A stretch of DNA of 64,000 bases from Bacteroidota bacterium (GCA_016866235.1 VGMW01000001.1:124001-188000); one strand, 5' to 3'. Positions 17,226-27,196 are shown, counted from the stretch's first letter. Notes: generated from the letters alone by a model not told the origin. Program-made: numbers and translations.

Positions 17226-17969
17226 TCAACGCTTGACCACCAGTTTTCGTGTTACAACCCCCTCATTGTCTACATAAATGGTGTAGAAATAGATTCCAGG
17301 GGTCATTTCATCGGTTGAAATCTTAGCTTTTTGCTCAGAAAAAGGCATTTCTTGCTCTCCTACGGCACTTCCGAGGATATTGTGAATTACAATTTTGGCC
17401 TCTGTGCGCTCATTATAAAGCTCGTAATCTATGAAGGCAAGCGATGAAACAGGGTTAGGGTAAAGATCCCGTATGGTTATGTCCTTTGACTGAAAAACAA
17501 TGTTTTTAGCTTTTTCCTCGTCGATATTAATGGTTAGCGGTAACTCCTCCTTCACCCCGCCTCCTTTGTACATGACGTCAAACCTTAAGAGGTTTTGACC
17601 GGCCACAAGGCCTGTTTCAAGCGTAAAATGAAGCCCAGTTAGGATGGCTCCGGGCTCAATTTTTCTGGTTATTTCAGGCACTCCAGCCTCCAAACAATCG
17701 CCATCTATACAGAAATAGCCTTTTTGTGTTGCTCTAAAGTCAGCATCACCGAGCCGGACTATGAAAAGTTGTGACTTATCCGTGTTGTTTTTGACCCTAA
17801 TGGGGATTTTGATTGTTTTTCCAACGGTACTTTGGACCGTTTCAGGGACCCCCACCACCTCAAATTGCTGACCATTCACCCAAAAGGAGGCAAAAAGGGC
17901 CATTATTATGAAAATAGGTGTGCGCAAGCTGGCTAGGTTTAACCCAAATAAATATAACACCGGTAACAC
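17226..17969 (-). CDS. Secreted protein with C-terminal T9SS sorting domain
   Basis: 247 residues. A hydrophobic leader ends near NGQ (residue 33), so the true start may be the Met at 17903. The middle looks like a beta-sandwich, and two cysteines within 6 residues (CIDGDC) could form a disulfide. The C-terminus has the type A sorting signature: DLYPNPVSS, then GIYFYTIYV and a basic end (RKLVVKR). The domain would be cut off during export by the type IX system. The function of the passenger is unknown. Confidence 0.85.
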   Translation of the reverse strand: MLPVLYLFGLNLASLRTPIFIIMALFASFWVNGQQFEVVGVPETVQSTVGKTIKIPIRVKNNTDKSQLFIVRLGDADFRATQKGYFCIDGDCLEAGVPEITRKIEPGAILTGLHFTLETGLVAGQNLLRFDVMYKGGGVKEELPLTINIDEEKAKNIVFQSKDITIRDLYPNPVSSLAFIDYELYNERTEAKIVIHNILGSAVGEQEMPFSEQKAKISTDEMTPGIYFYTIYVDNEGVVTRKLVVKR

Positions 17970-18014
17970 TTACTTGGTTCTCAGGTGCCCCAATTATTAT
18001 TTGATTAGAATCCT

Positions 18015-19583
18015 TTAGGGGGATTTTTTATCCCCTGTTCCGCGGGGTTTTCGGGTTCTGCCGCCCACCACCATGATGCGGGTAGGTCTTTCTGTTTCCC
18101 TCCAACGGAATCCTTTCAATAGCCGGTCGTCCTCTTTGATCTCAAGTGGTGGAATGAACTTGGCGTCTGGCATGACATAGAAGGTGATGTTGTTCAGCTT
18201 CCCTTCCATGAAGTTAATTTTCATGTTGCTGCAGATAATTTTATTCATCCCTGTCAATAAGGTGGCGGTGGCACGAAGGCTGTCGGTTTCGATGGATTTT
18301 TGTTCTAAGGCAAAGTACAGGCTCTCACCGTTACCGGTAACGTCTACATAGTCTATGGTGTTGTTGCGCATCCAGGCTACCATCCGTCTGCCTTTTATCT
18401 GGTTGTAGTTGTTCAAATCATCCGAGCCTGCAACAAAACTGTTGCTGATCATATTGATCTTTTTGATGGAATTGTTCTGTATAAACATGCGGATCGTATC
18501 GGCGGTCATTTGATTGCTGAGGTTCCAAAGAACGGGCTGATCAAAAAATGTCATCACCGAGTCCGCTGATTGGTAAACGAGCGAGTCGGCCACCGCTTGT
18601 AAGTCTTGTTTGAAGATACGAACGCGTGGGTAGGCGAGTAGGTATTTGGTTTTGCCATCCTGTCCTTCTACAGAAACCAGTGTGTCTCCGCGCAGAAAAA
18701 GTGTATCGGCCGCTTGATCGAATCGGACCACGTATGGATTGCCATAAATTTTAGTGATCCCCTGCTTCTTGTGGTAATCACCTTGTTCACCATAAATGAT
18801 CATATTCTCCTCCTTGGCAGTGATGACGACGTTGCCGGTTGCACGATAGAAAAAGTTTTTATCGTCTATCTTGTAATGGTCACCCTTCATCCGGTTAGAC
18901 TTGGTTTCAATAACGCCATCGTTTAGTACAGAAAGTTTGGAGATGGTGTTGTAGGTGCCGCTGTTGTAGTTGACCACCTTGCCGTCCTTATCCACCACCG
19001 TAGCCGGTGCCAGAAAAGTTACTACTTTGGTTTTCGTCTGGTACTGCAGGGTGTCTGAGGTGAAGGTGAAATCCTGGTTTTCACCGATCACTCCTGACTT
19101 AAAAGCTGCAACGTTGGTGACGGTGTTCAGGTAACCCTTTTGGCTTTTAAGGACATTGGTGGTGTCTACGAGTTTTCCTCCATTAAAATATTTGGCAAGG
19201 CTTTTATTGCGGTAGTAGTCCAGATAATTGGTAAACAATTGAAGGGAATTCAGTTTCGTGAATACGACGTTCTTACGCAGTCGGGCGATTCGATTGTTCC
19301 CTTCGTAGGTCAGGCCTCCGGCGGTGATGGTTACTGAGTCGCCTTCGAGAATTTTGATTTTACCGAATGCCTCAAGACTATTTTCTGCCTTATTTAATAT
19401 GGCAGAATCACAAAATATGGTTGTTCTTCCCTGTTTGAAAACCACATTGCCTACTGGTCGGGCGACTCGGACGCCGCCTGAGGTACCACCTTTCAATACG
19501 TCGGCGTGTTCGAGCTTGATTTTTTGCGCCAATACCCCCGAGATGGAAGTCAGTACAAGGAAATGGATGAGGATAAGACGCAT
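18015..19583 (-). CDS. OstA/LptA-like periplasmic protein
   Basis: 522 residues from Met 19583, which begins a signal peptide (cleaved after VLAQ). A longer frame from 19727 adds 48 residues before that signal and is unlikely. The protein is a repetitive beta-rich chain of the OstA/LptA superfamily; segments such as KGGTSGGVRVARPVGNVVF and EAFGKIKILEGDSV are typical. Such proteins bridge lipopolysaccharide from the inner to the outer membrane. Bacteroidota versions are longer than E. coli LptA (185 residues). It is divergent from tilS by 37 bp. Confidence 0.82.
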   Translation of the reverse strand: MRLILIHFLVLTSISGVLAQKIKLEHADVLKGGTSGGVRVARPVGNVVFKQGRTTIFCDSAILNKAENSLEAFGKIKILEGDSVTITAGGLTYEGNNRIARLRKNVVFTKLNSLQLFTNYLDYYRNKSLAKYFNGGKLVDTTNVLKSQKGYLNTVTNVAAFKSGVIGENQDFTFTSDTLQYQTKTKVVTFLAPATVVDKDGKVVNYNSGTYNTISKLSVLNDGVIETKSNRMKGDHYKIDDKNFFYRATGNVVITAKEENMIIYGEQGDYHKKQGITKIYGNPYVVRFDQAADTLFLRGDTLVSVEGQDGKTKYLLAYPRVRIFKQDLQAVADSLVYQSADSVMTFFDQPVLWNLSNQMTADTIRMFIQNNSIKKINMISNSFVAGSDDLNNYNQIKGRRMVAWMRNNTIDYVDVTGNGESLYFALEQKSIETDSLRATATLLTGMNKIICSNMKINFMEGKLNNITFYVMPDAKFIPPLEIKEDDRLLKGFRWRETERPTRIMVVGGRTRKPRGTGDKKSP

Positions 19584-19620
19584 GATGTGTTTCAAAAATA
19601 GATAAAACTTAATTTTGGGT

Positions 19621-20940
19621 ATGCTCGAAGGTTTCAGGCGATTTGCGGAGAAAAAAGAGCTCTTTTCAAAAGGAGGCAAAATCCTTGCCGCTGTGAGCGG
19701 CGGATTGGACAGCATGGTTATGGTCAACCTATTGAAGTTGGCTGGTTATGAGTTTTCCGTAGCGCATGTGAATTTTATGCTTCGTGGAAATGCTTCCGAT
19801 GGTGATCAACTGTTTGTGAAGCAGTGGTGCCTGGAAAACGGAATTCCTTTTTTTTCTGAAAGACTGGATGCAGCAAAGTATTCCGGTGAAAAGGGTGTCT
19901 CCATTCAGATGAGTGCTCGTGAATTAAGGTATTCCTGGTTTAAAACTTTGGCAAGCGAACACAACTTTTCCCACATAGCCACTGCACATCATTTGGATGA
20001 TCACCTTGAGACAGTTTTGCTGCAGCTTTCCTCCGGTTTAGGTCCTGCCGCGGTTAGTGGAATTCCTGTGAAGAATGAATTGGTGGTGAGACCGATGATG
20101 TTTACCGATCGGAAATCCATTCATGATTTTGCTCTTGCCAGGAATATTACATGGCGTGAAGATGAAAGCAATCAAGGAGACGACTATGCAAGGAATTTTT
20201 TAAGACATCAGGTCATTGAGCCCTGGAAGCGGCAACATCCAAATCTTTTATCATCCATCGAGTTATCGACTTTTAAAAGTCTAGGCGTCATGGAAATCTT
20301 TTTTGAAGGATTATCAACTTTAAAAAACCGACTGATTCGGTTGGACCAACATGGAGTTGGGGGTATTGTGATGGAAGAACTTTTTGAATTCAAGAATCCA
20401 TCTTCAATTCTTTTTCATTTACTCTCCGATTTTGGCTTCAATCGTTCTCAATGTGAGCAGATGTTGGAATTTTTTGAACATACTGGCGCCAGATTTTTTT
20501 CAGAGACCAAGGTGGCCTGGATTGATCGTGGCAGAATTCTTATTGCTGATCCATTACCACTGAGTCAGGAGCAGGTTGAAATTGTTGGGCCGGGGGCCTA
20601 TGCCAAAGCCGGGGAGGTGATCCGATGTACTGAGTCAAATACGCCGCTCAATGCTCCTAATGTTGCCTCCCTTGATTTGGAGACGCTCCGATTCCCCCTC
20701 ACCTGGCGAAATTGGGAGCCCGGGGATGTTTTTGTCCCCTCCGGCATGACGGGCAGGAAAAAGCTTTCTGATTTCCTGGTGGACAATAAAGTCCCGGTCA
20801 TGCATAAACCCAACGTGTCTGTGGTAATATCCGGGGATGATATTGTCTGGGTTGCAGGTTTTCGGGTTAGCGAAAAATACCGCGCCAAAGCTGATACCCG
20901 GAAAATCTTTCAAATCGAGCTACAAACTACCCGCCGGTAA
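19621..20940 (+). CDS. tilS: tRNA(Ile)-lysidine synthase TilS
   Basis: 439 residues from ATG 19621 (a TTG two codons earlier is in frame). The PP-loop AVSGGLDSMV binds ATP, and the second half has the TilS substrate-binding and C-terminal domains (HKPNVSVV..GDDIVWVAGFRVS). TilS converts cytidine 34 of the CAT-anticodon isoleucine tRNA to lysidine, so that it decodes AUA. A CAT-anticodon tRNA lies at 27643-27716 in this window. The enzyme is essential in most bacteria. Confidence 0.95.
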   Translation: MLEGFRRFAEKKELFSKGGKILAAVSGGLDSMVMVNLLKLAGYEFSVAHVNFMLRGNASDGDQLFVKQWCLENGIPFFSERLDAAKYSGEKGVSIQMSARELRYSWFKTLASEHNFSHIATAHHLDDHLETVLLQLSSGLGPAAVSGIPVKNELVVRPMMFTDRKSIHDFALARNITWREDESNQGDDYARNFLRHQVIEPWKRQHPNLLSSIELSTFKSLGVMEIFFEGLSTLKNRLIRLDQHGVGGIVMEELFEFKNPSSILFHLLSDFGFNRSQCEQMLEFFEHTGARFFSETKVAWIDRGRILIADPLPLSQEQVEIVGPGAYAKAGEVIRCTESNTPLNAPNVASLDLETLRFPLTWRNWEPGDVFVPSGMTGRKKLSDFLVDNKVPVMHKPNVSVVISGDDIVWVAGFRVSEKYRAKADTRKIFQIELQTTRR

Positions 20941-21013
20941 TTCAATTCTGATTTTTTAATTCTGTCCCGAGGCGTAAATTGCGCCGCTTAAAAATCAACG
21001 AAATTCAATCGCT

Positions 21014-21946
21014 ATGAAAGTAACAGTTGTGGGTGCTGGAAACGTAGGAGCAACCTGTGCCGATGTTCTGGCTTATCGTGAAATTGTCAATGAAGTGGTA
21101 TTGCTTGATATCCGTGAGGGCTTTGCTGAAGGTAAGGCTTTGGATGTGTGGCAGAAGGCCCCAATCGACCAATATGACACCCGCACGGTTGGGTCGACCA
21201 ACGACTATTCCAAGACTGCAGGGTCCGACGTGGTGGTTATCACCTCTGGACTTCCCCGCAAGCCAGGAATGAGCAGGGATGATCTTATAGGAACCAATGC
21301 TGGTATCGTTAAGTCGGTTACCGAAAATGTTGTTAAACATTCTCCCAACTGTATCATTATCGTTGTGTCCAACCCGTTGGACGTAATGACCTATCAGGCG
21401 CACTTGGTTTCTAAGTTTCCTAGAACCAGAATTATGGGTATGGCCGGAATTCTGGATACGGCACGTTACCGCGCATTTTTAGCAGAGGCTTTAAATGTTT
21501 CCCCGAAAGACATTCAGGCCATGTTGCTGGGTGGTCATGGTGACACCATGGTACCACTTCCACGCTATACTACGGTATCGGGTATCCCGGTGACTGAACT
21601 CATTGATGAGGCGAAATTGAATGCGATCATTGAGCGCACCAAAGTCGGCGGTGGAGAGCTGGTTAAGCTTATGGGTACTTCTGCCTGGTATGCACCGGGC
21701 TCAGCAGCTGCCCAAATGGTAGAATCAATCGTTAAGGATCAAAGAAGAATTCTTCCGGTTTGCATCCAGTTGAAAGGAGAGTACGGAATTGACAACTGTT
21801 ACCTGGGTGTACCTGCTGTATTGGGTAAAAATGGTGTTGAAAAGATCATTGAGCTTGATTTAAATCAACAGGAGAAAGCCCTTTTAGAAACAAGCCGAAA
21901 GCATGTTAAAGAGGTGATGGATGTTCTGGATAAAATTGGAGGCTAA
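21014..21946 (+). CDS. mdh: Malate dehydrogenase
   Basis: 310 residues, the LDH-like form of malate dehydrogenase. The N-terminal Rossmann motif is VVGAGNVGA, Arg-binding loop residues lie in GLPRKPGMSRDD, and the catalytic His is in GGHGDTMVPL. It oxidises malate to oxaloacetate with NAD in the TCA cycle. It starts 73 bp after tilS and probably has its own promoter. The rhodanese gene follows 15 bp later. Confidence 0.96.
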   Translation: MKVTVVGAGNVGATCADVLAYREIVNEVVLLDIREGFAEGKALDVWQKAPIDQYDTRTVGSTNDYSKTAGSDVVVITSGLPRKPGMSRDDLIGTNAGIVKSVTENVVKHSPNCIIIVVSNPLDVMTYQAHLVSKFPRTRIMGMAGILDTARYRAFLAEALNVSPKDIQAMLLGGHGDTMVPLPRYTTVSGIPVTELIDEAKLNAIIERTKVGGGELVKLMGTSAWYAPGSAAAQMVESIVKDQRRILPVCIQLKGEYGIDNCYLGVPAVLGKNGVEKIIELDLNQQEKALLETSRKHVKEVMDVLDKIGG

Positions 21947-21961
21947 GATTAATTTGGGCCT

Positions 21962-22345
21962 ATGATTCGTATTTGGGTACTATCTTTTTTTACATGTTTC
22001 GGTGGCGTGCTGTTTGCTCAGCAAAACATGCAGGCTGTGGAGTTCAATCAAAAACTTAAGTCCGATAAAACGGCTGTGATCCTCGATGTGCGATCTCCTG
22101 GAGAGTACGCAGAGGGTCACCTGGATAAAGCGTTAAATATTGATGTTAACGCAACCGATTTTTTGGCGAGAACGTCCAAACTCGATAAGCAAAAGACCTA
22201 TTATGTTTATTGTCTCGCCGGTGTTCGTAGCGACAGGGCGGCTGAATCATTGCGAAAGCGTGGCTACAAAGCCATTTCTTTAAACGGCGGAATCAAGGCA
22301 TGGTCCTCCGCCGGATACCCGGTTGTTAAAACTGGAAATAAATAA
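21962..22345 (+). CDS. Exported rhodanese-like domain protein
   Basis: 127 residues with a signal peptide (cleavage after LFAQ). One rhodanese domain follows: DVRSPGEYAEGHL, the active-site loop CLAGVRS with its Cys near residue 82, and GGIKAWSSAGYPV. It may transfer sulfur from thiosulfate or polysulfide in the periplasm; many such proteins have no known substrate. It overlaps the convergent MBOAT gene by 20 bp. Confidence 0.9.
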   Translation: MIRIWVLSFFTCFGGVLFAQQNMQAVEFNQKLKSDKTAVILDVRSPGEYAEGHLDKALNIDVNATDFLARTSKLDKQKTYYVYCLAGVRSDRAAESLRKRGYKAISLNGGIKAWSSAGYPVVKTGNK

Positions 22346-23810
22346 AGGGCTGAATTCCTGCCGACTTGGTCTGAATGACCAAGATGATGGCGGCGACCAT
22401 CAGGACCAATTTCCCGGCCAGTGGCATACTGATTACCAGTGACTCTGCTCTCCTTTCAAAGGGCTCTGGTAAAAAGTGCAATACATATCCAAACAGCATG
22501 AGCAGCAGTACCCATCGGTAGCCTTCAATGAATTCAGGCAGCACCGACCAGGAGAAGGAACCAAATATTTGACCGATCATTTGAAACGCCGTGGCTGAAT
22601 CATTGGCCCGGAAAAATATCCAACAGAGGCATACGAAATGGAAGGTGAATAACCATCCTGAAAATTTCCAGATTGCTCCAGGTTCCACGACTGTTTTGTT
22701 TTTTACATCGGAGTAAATCTTATGAACGGCCAGTGCGGCGCCATGCAGGCCTCCCCACAAAACGAACCTTAAAGAGGCTCCGTGCCAAAGACCGCCAAGG
22801 AGCATGGTGATCATCAAATTTAAATAGGTTCGCCATTTGCCTTTTCGGTTTCCACCCAGTGATATGTAGAGGTAATCCCTCAGCCAGGAAGAAAGACTGA
22901 TGTGCCACCTCCGCCAAAATTCAGTGATGTTGAGCGATCGGTAAGGTGAATTAAAATTGATGTTGAAATGAAAACCGAGTAACAAGGCGATTCCTATGGC
23001 CATATCTGAATACCCGGAGAAGTCGCAGTAAATCTGCAGGGCATAACCATAAACCGCCACCAGGTTTTCAAGTCCGGAGTACAACGCCGGTGCATCAAAT
23101 ACTCGGTCAACAAAGTTCAGGCTGATGTAGTTTGAAATGACCGCTTTTTTAAATAGCCCGGTTACTATCAGAAAAATTCCCTTTCCCATCATCGCATCAG
23201 TAACCAAAACAGGTTTCCGGATTTGTGGTAAAAAGTCTGCAGCCCGGACAATGGGTCCTGCTACCAGCTGCGGGAAAAAGGAAAGGTAAAAGGCGTAATC
23301 CAAAATGCTGTCAGTTGCTTTAAGATTTCCGCGGTAAACATCGAGCGTATAGCTCAGGGACTGGAAAGTGAAAAATGAGATTCCGACCGGTAAGAAAATA
23401 TCAAAACTTCGGTCTGGGCCTCCTGCTAATCCATTGAAAAGGTCAAAAAGAAAATTGGTGTACTTGAAGTAGGCAAGCAAACTAAGGTTGACCGAAAGAC
23501 TAACCAGCAAAAGAAATTTTTTTAAGGATGGTCTCGAGGCGTCCTGTATGACCTTGGCCAATTGGAAATCCATTAGGGTGCAACTGGCCAATACCAAAAA
23601 GTAAATTCCACTGGATTTATAATAGAAATAGAACGAGAAAAGAATTACAAAAATGAGTTTTGGTCTTGTGGTATCTGAAAGCAAATAATAGGTGAATAAA
23701 AATCCAGTGAACAGAAACAGGAAGAATCCACTGTTGAAGATCATGGGCTGATCGGGTTGGTAGATGAACTGACCAACCAGCTTTTGAAGATCAATGGGCA
23801 GCATAGGCAT
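22326..23810 (-). CDS. MBOAT family O-acyltransferase (AlgI/DltB-like)
   Basis: 494 residues, about 11 membrane segments. It has the MBOAT hallmarks: NITEFWRRWHISLSSWLRDY with a conserved WHISL, and the catalytic His in GGLWHGAS. AlgI-type proteins move acyl groups across the inner membrane for acetylation of exported polysaccharides. The start may be Met 23804; a later Met at 23744 begins IFNSGFF. It overlaps the SGNH gene by 20 bp and forms an operon with two SGNH hydrolases, the standard partners that complete acyl transfer. Confidence 0.9.
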   Translation of the reverse strand: MPMLPIDLQKLVGQFIYQPDQPMIFNSGFFLFLFTGFLFTYYLLSDTTRPKLIFVILFSFYFYYKSSGIYFLVLASCTLMDFQLAKVIQDASRPSLKKFLLLVSLSVNLSLLAYFKYTNFLFDLFNGLAGGPDRSFDIFLPVGISFFTFQSLSYTLDVYRGNLKATDSILDYAFYLSFFPQLVAGPIVRAADFLPQIRKPVLVTDAMMGKGIFLIVTGLFKKAVISNYISLNFVDRVFDAPALYSGLENLVAVYGYALQIYCDFSGYSDMAIGIALLLGFHFNINFNSPYRSLNITEFWRRWHISLSSWLRDYLYISLGGNRKGKWRTYLNLMITMLLGGLWHGASLRFVLWGGLHGAALAVHKIYSDVKNKTVVEPGAIWKFSGWLFTFHFVCLCWIFFRANDSATAFQMIGQIFGSFSWSVLPEFIEGYRWVLLLMLFGYVLHFLPEPFERRAESLVISMPLAGKLVLMVAAIILVIQTKSAGIQPFIYFQF

Positions 23811-25038
23811 TCAGGGCCTCCATTAGTGCAAGGTAGAGCATGTCCCCCTGTAGTTCATATCCGGTTTTGGTGAAATGAACGCCGTCCTTTTGCATTAGAC
23901 CTGCCTTCATCCATTTTCCGGGGAATCCGTCCTCTCCACCAGCGGCATAGAGATCAAAAACCGGAATTTTATTTTCATCTCCATATGTTAAAATCAGGTC
24001 TCTGATTTTCCTGACGGAGGGATTGGTTCGATTCTTTTTTCGGAAGGTGCCGGGAGGTGTTGTAAGCAACAGCGTTGCACTGGGATTGAACTTGCGAATA
24101 CTTTCAATAAAAGTTCTCATTTGTGCCTCGAGATCACCATCAAAATAAGGGTAGTCCAAGGCCTCATTGGTTCCTAAGGATATGATGATCAGGTCTGGAT
24201 GTAGGGCTGGGGTTTGTTCCAGTTGTTCGGTGGGAAGACTGTAGTGTTTGAATTTGGCGCCATTTACTCCGGCGGCGTGGTACCAAACTCCAGGTTTGCC
24301 GGAACCAAGAGCCATGCCATAAAAGGTGAGTCTGGTTTGCTGTGGAAGTGTCTTTAAAACTTTTAGTTTAATTCTCTCTGTCGGGTAGGGCAAATATATT
24401 TTGCTGGAACCCGGCACTTCATTGGTGTACGCCCCCGCAAAGGCCATTGCTCTGTTCAAGGAGTCCAAAATGGACATATGGTATGAATAAGAATCCTTTC
24501 TATAGAAGAGTATTAATTCATTGGCTCTATAATCAAAACCCCCGGTTTTCTTCAAATTGATTTCCAGCATGGCTGTTGAATCTGAGCTTGACACGGTGAT
24601 TCCACTCAGGCCGATGGGAAGCGGCTGATCCGGGAAAACCATCCGCTTACTTTCCCAGTTTACGTTCGAAGTGGACTGAACATCATCCGGCCCATTCGTA
24701 CGGGCAAGTTTTGCAGGAATAATAAGGCCTCTGCCTGCATTTCCAAATTCTGTTTGAAAATGCTTTCTAACTTGTCCGGAAAGAAAATCAGCCTGAATGT
24801 GTGAGTCCCCGAAGTGCAAAATGGAAACTGTTTCCTGGCCATTATTTTTTAAAGCCTGTAGTTTTTTCAAAAATTCTTTTAGTCCCTCAGGGTATACGAT
24901 TCGGTTGTACCGATAATCTACTACGCCATAGTCATTGGCAATGGCGAACCGAATGGTTTCCTGCTCTTCACGAAGCGTGAACGAAATCATGAAAATGCTA
25001 GTTAAGATCAGCAGCCTTTTCATAACGTTTTTGTTCAA
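23791..25038 (-). CDS. SGNH/GDSL hydrolase family protein, probable acyltransferase partner of the MBOAT
   Basis: 415 residues with a short N-terminal hydrophobic segment that may anchor or export it (alternative start at 25023). SGNH motifs are in place: HFGDSHIQAD (nucleophile Ser), SLGTNEAL (block III Asn), and DGVHFTKTGY (Asp-x-x-His). It overlaps the MBOAT gene by 20 bp and the preceding frameshifted SGNH gene by 41 bp. By analogy with AlgX/AlgJ or PatB it may transfer acetyl groups to a glycan in the periplasm. Confidence 0.87.
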   Translation of the reverse strand: MNKNVMKRLLILTSIFMISFTLREEQETIRFAIANDYGVVDYRYNRIVYPEGLKEFLKKLQALKNNGQETVSILHFGDSHIQADFLSGQVRKHFQTEFGNAGRGLIIPAKLARTNGPDDVQSTSNVNWESKRMVFPDQPLPIGLSGITVSSSDSTAMLEINLKKTGGFDYRANELILFYRKDSYSYHMSILDSLNRAMAFAGAYTNEVPGSSKIYLPYPTERIKLKVLKTLPQQTRLTFYGMALGSGKPGVWYHAAGVNGAKFKHYSLPTEQLEQTPALHPDLIIISLGTNEALDYPYFDGDLEAQMRTFIESIRKFNPSATLLLTTPPGTFRKKNRTNPSVRKIRDLILTYGDENKIPVFDLYAAGGEDGFPGKWMKAGLMQKDGVHFTKTGYELQGDMLYLALMEALNAYAAH

Positions 25039-26343
25039 AGAGTAATGCCTTGGCCAGTTTGCTGGCCATAAATGATCCGCCGCGATAATTCAGGTGGGTG
25101 TAATCCTTTCCAGCCAAGGGAGGCTGTCGATTGACCAGGTCTACCATGCTGTTTTCGCCGCCCATGGCTGCGAACATATCCCAAAAAGCGATCCCTGTTT
25201 TTTTGGCAATGCGACGTTGGGCATTCCTCATGTTGAGCACGGAGGGCATGGTTTGGTAATTCCCATTGTCGTTGATGCTTCGGTCGCTTACGCTCAGGAG
25301 TAGGATGGTTGCATTTGGCATCGATCTTTTGAGGTGTTCAACCACTCTGGTCATTCCAAAAACATAGTAGCCATAATCAGAAGAATCTTTTTCGCTCACC
25401 ACATTGAGGCCATACTGCAGTACGATCAATTGATACGGGTGTTCTTTTGAAAACGACTGGAGGATTTTGCTGGAAATTCTGGTCAGGGCCATACCGGAAT
25501 TACCCCGCATGGCAAGGTTGTCAATAAAAATCCCGTTTCCCTGTTCGAATGAAATCCCATAGATACCAAGGCTATCGGCATTGTTGACGGTTAAGCGAAT
25601 CGATTGGCTTCTTTCGCGTGTCAGTGCGATGCGCTGGAGGCTTTCGTTCGGAACGATTTCAATTTGCTGTCCAATGCTGTCGTCTACCGTTAATTGGATG
25701 GTGCGCCATGCATCGGCCTGGAGAAAGATTTCTGCCGGTTCCAATGAAATTAATTTTTTTCCAGGTCTGAATTCAGCGAAGTTGTTTTCAAGTGGGGTTG
25801 CGGAAAATCCAGCCGGACCAAAAACCGGCTCTGTTTCATATTGCGCGGTTATGGTTTTGTTACTCCATTGTTCAAAAGATTGTTGAATGGTAGTGCGAAA
25901 CTTGGCCACCTCACTCACCAGTGGAATAAGACCAGGTCCCTTTCCACCAAAAATCTGTTGCAGGGTATCCCGCAGGTTTCCGGTCAGGATGTCACCCTCA
26001 ATAAAGCTGTCGCCATAAAATCCAATTCGAACCCTTTGTTTCCCTGCTTTATTAATGGCTGCGTAAAAGGAAGCCATTGCGTTGCCTTCTGCTGAATAAT
26101 CTTCAATACAGGTGACCCCATCAGGACAAGGTAGCTTTCCGGGGTGCAGTGGGACTTCAATTTCAACAGTGTCTGGGGCTACAGGAGCGGTAATTTTTTT
26201 TCTGGTCTGATATCAGAAAGCAAATCAATCTTTTTGAATTCAAACCCGGCAATTGAAAAAGCGGGCAGCCAATAGAGTAACAACAGCAGAAGCACTGCAT
26301 AGACAAATAGGATCAAACCCTGATGCAGCTTGTTTTCGTTCAT
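24998..26343 (-). CDS. Membrane-anchored SGNH/GDSL hydrolase, interrupted by a frameshift in a run of eight A
   Basis: Two overlapping frames together make one protein. Frame A starts at ATG 26343 with a transmembrane anchor (LILFVYAVLLLLLLYW) and ends at 26179. Frame B is open from 26212 to the stop at 24998 and encodes KKITAPVAPDTVEI, a low-complexity linker, then the catalytic domain: FYGDSFIEGD, QYGLN and DYTHLNYRGG. The frames overlap at the homopolymer 26194-26201. A -1 slip at the in-phase A_AAA_AAA heptamer (26200-26194) joins them exactly. A sequence error or a recent one-base loss would look the same. The domain alone could start at Met 26077, but it would then lack the linker and anchor. 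It sits in an operon with the other SGNH and the MBOAT. Confidence 0.72.
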
Positions 26344-26378
26344 GCAGGTCGTCGTTCTAAGATAGTGATTAATTATGC

Positions 26379-27143
26379 TTAGATGTAGCCTGCAGCGGTG
26401 TAACTAATGAGTCCAAGGGTTTCCTTGAAAATTCGTTCCCAGATTTTAAGGGCTTTGGTAGAAGGGATGATGATCTGATCCGGCGTGAATTGTCTTTCTT
26501 CAAGTTGGGTGTCGGTCGGAAAAACCGGACAGTCGAATCCGGCCTTTTTAAAGCATGCCGAGGCCCGTGGCATATGAAAGGCTGAGGTAATGAGCAGGCA
26601 ATCGTTTGGGTCAGTGTCTTTTAATAGTTTGACTGACTCAACAGCATTTTCAAACGTATTTCTTGAATTCCCTTCGGTACGAATGACCGAGTCGGGAACA
26701 CCCATGCTCAGGAATAATTTTCGTAGCTCAACCGCTTCGCTATAGGTGCCGTCGAGCAGTTCGCCACTTCCGCCTGAAATAAGAATATTTTTAATGATGC
26801 CTTTTTTGAACAACATCACGGTGTGGTTCACGCGGTCTGGTGAGCTGGTGACATAGATCCGGTCCTTTAAAGGTGCATGGGATTGGGTAACGCCGGTAAG
26901 TAGAATTCCAGTGGAATAAGTCCTGTCGATGGAATTCATGGGCACCAGGGGAGTTTCCCAGATTCTGGCGGCTTCAATGGCTAAAAATTCATTGGTGAAA
27001 AAGAAAAACAGCGCCACCGAAGTGATGAGTAGTTTTCTTTTTAAACCTGGATTTTTAACAAAAAGCCCCCAAAGCAAAAACACAGCGATTAGGCTTCCCG
27101 GAAGAAATAGCTTACCAATGGTTTTGGATAGAAAGAAAAACAT
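26379..27143 (-). CDS. YdcF/ElyC family (DUF218) membrane protein
   Basis: 254 residues with two N-terminal hydrophobic segments followed by a DUF218 domain: GILLTGVTQ, LISGGSGELL, TEGNSRNTFENA and LLITSAFHMPRA. In E. coli the family includes ElyC and SanA, which affect envelope integrity and lipid-carrier metabolism; the biochemical reaction is not settled. It is the first gene of the run that continues with the SGNH and MBOAT genes, 35 bp upstream of the anchored SGNH, and may belong to the same glycan-modification unit. Confidence 0.85.
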   Translation of the reverse strand: MFFFLSKTIGKLFLPGSLIAVFLLWGLFVKNPGLKRKLLITSVALFFFFTNEFLAIEAARIWETPLVPMNSIDRTYSTGILLTGVTQSHAPLKDRIYVTSSPDRVNHTVMLFKKGIIKNILISGGSGELLDGTYSEAVELRKLFLSMGVPDSVIRTEGNSRNTFENAVESVKLLKDTDPNDCLLITSAFHMPRASACFKKAGFDCPVFPTDTQLEERQFTPDQIIIPSTKALKIWERIFKETLGLISYTAAGYI

Positions 27144-27196
27144 GGCAGAGGTTTTTTACCAGTGGTAAAATTAACCTTTCCTGCCACGGGTCAATT

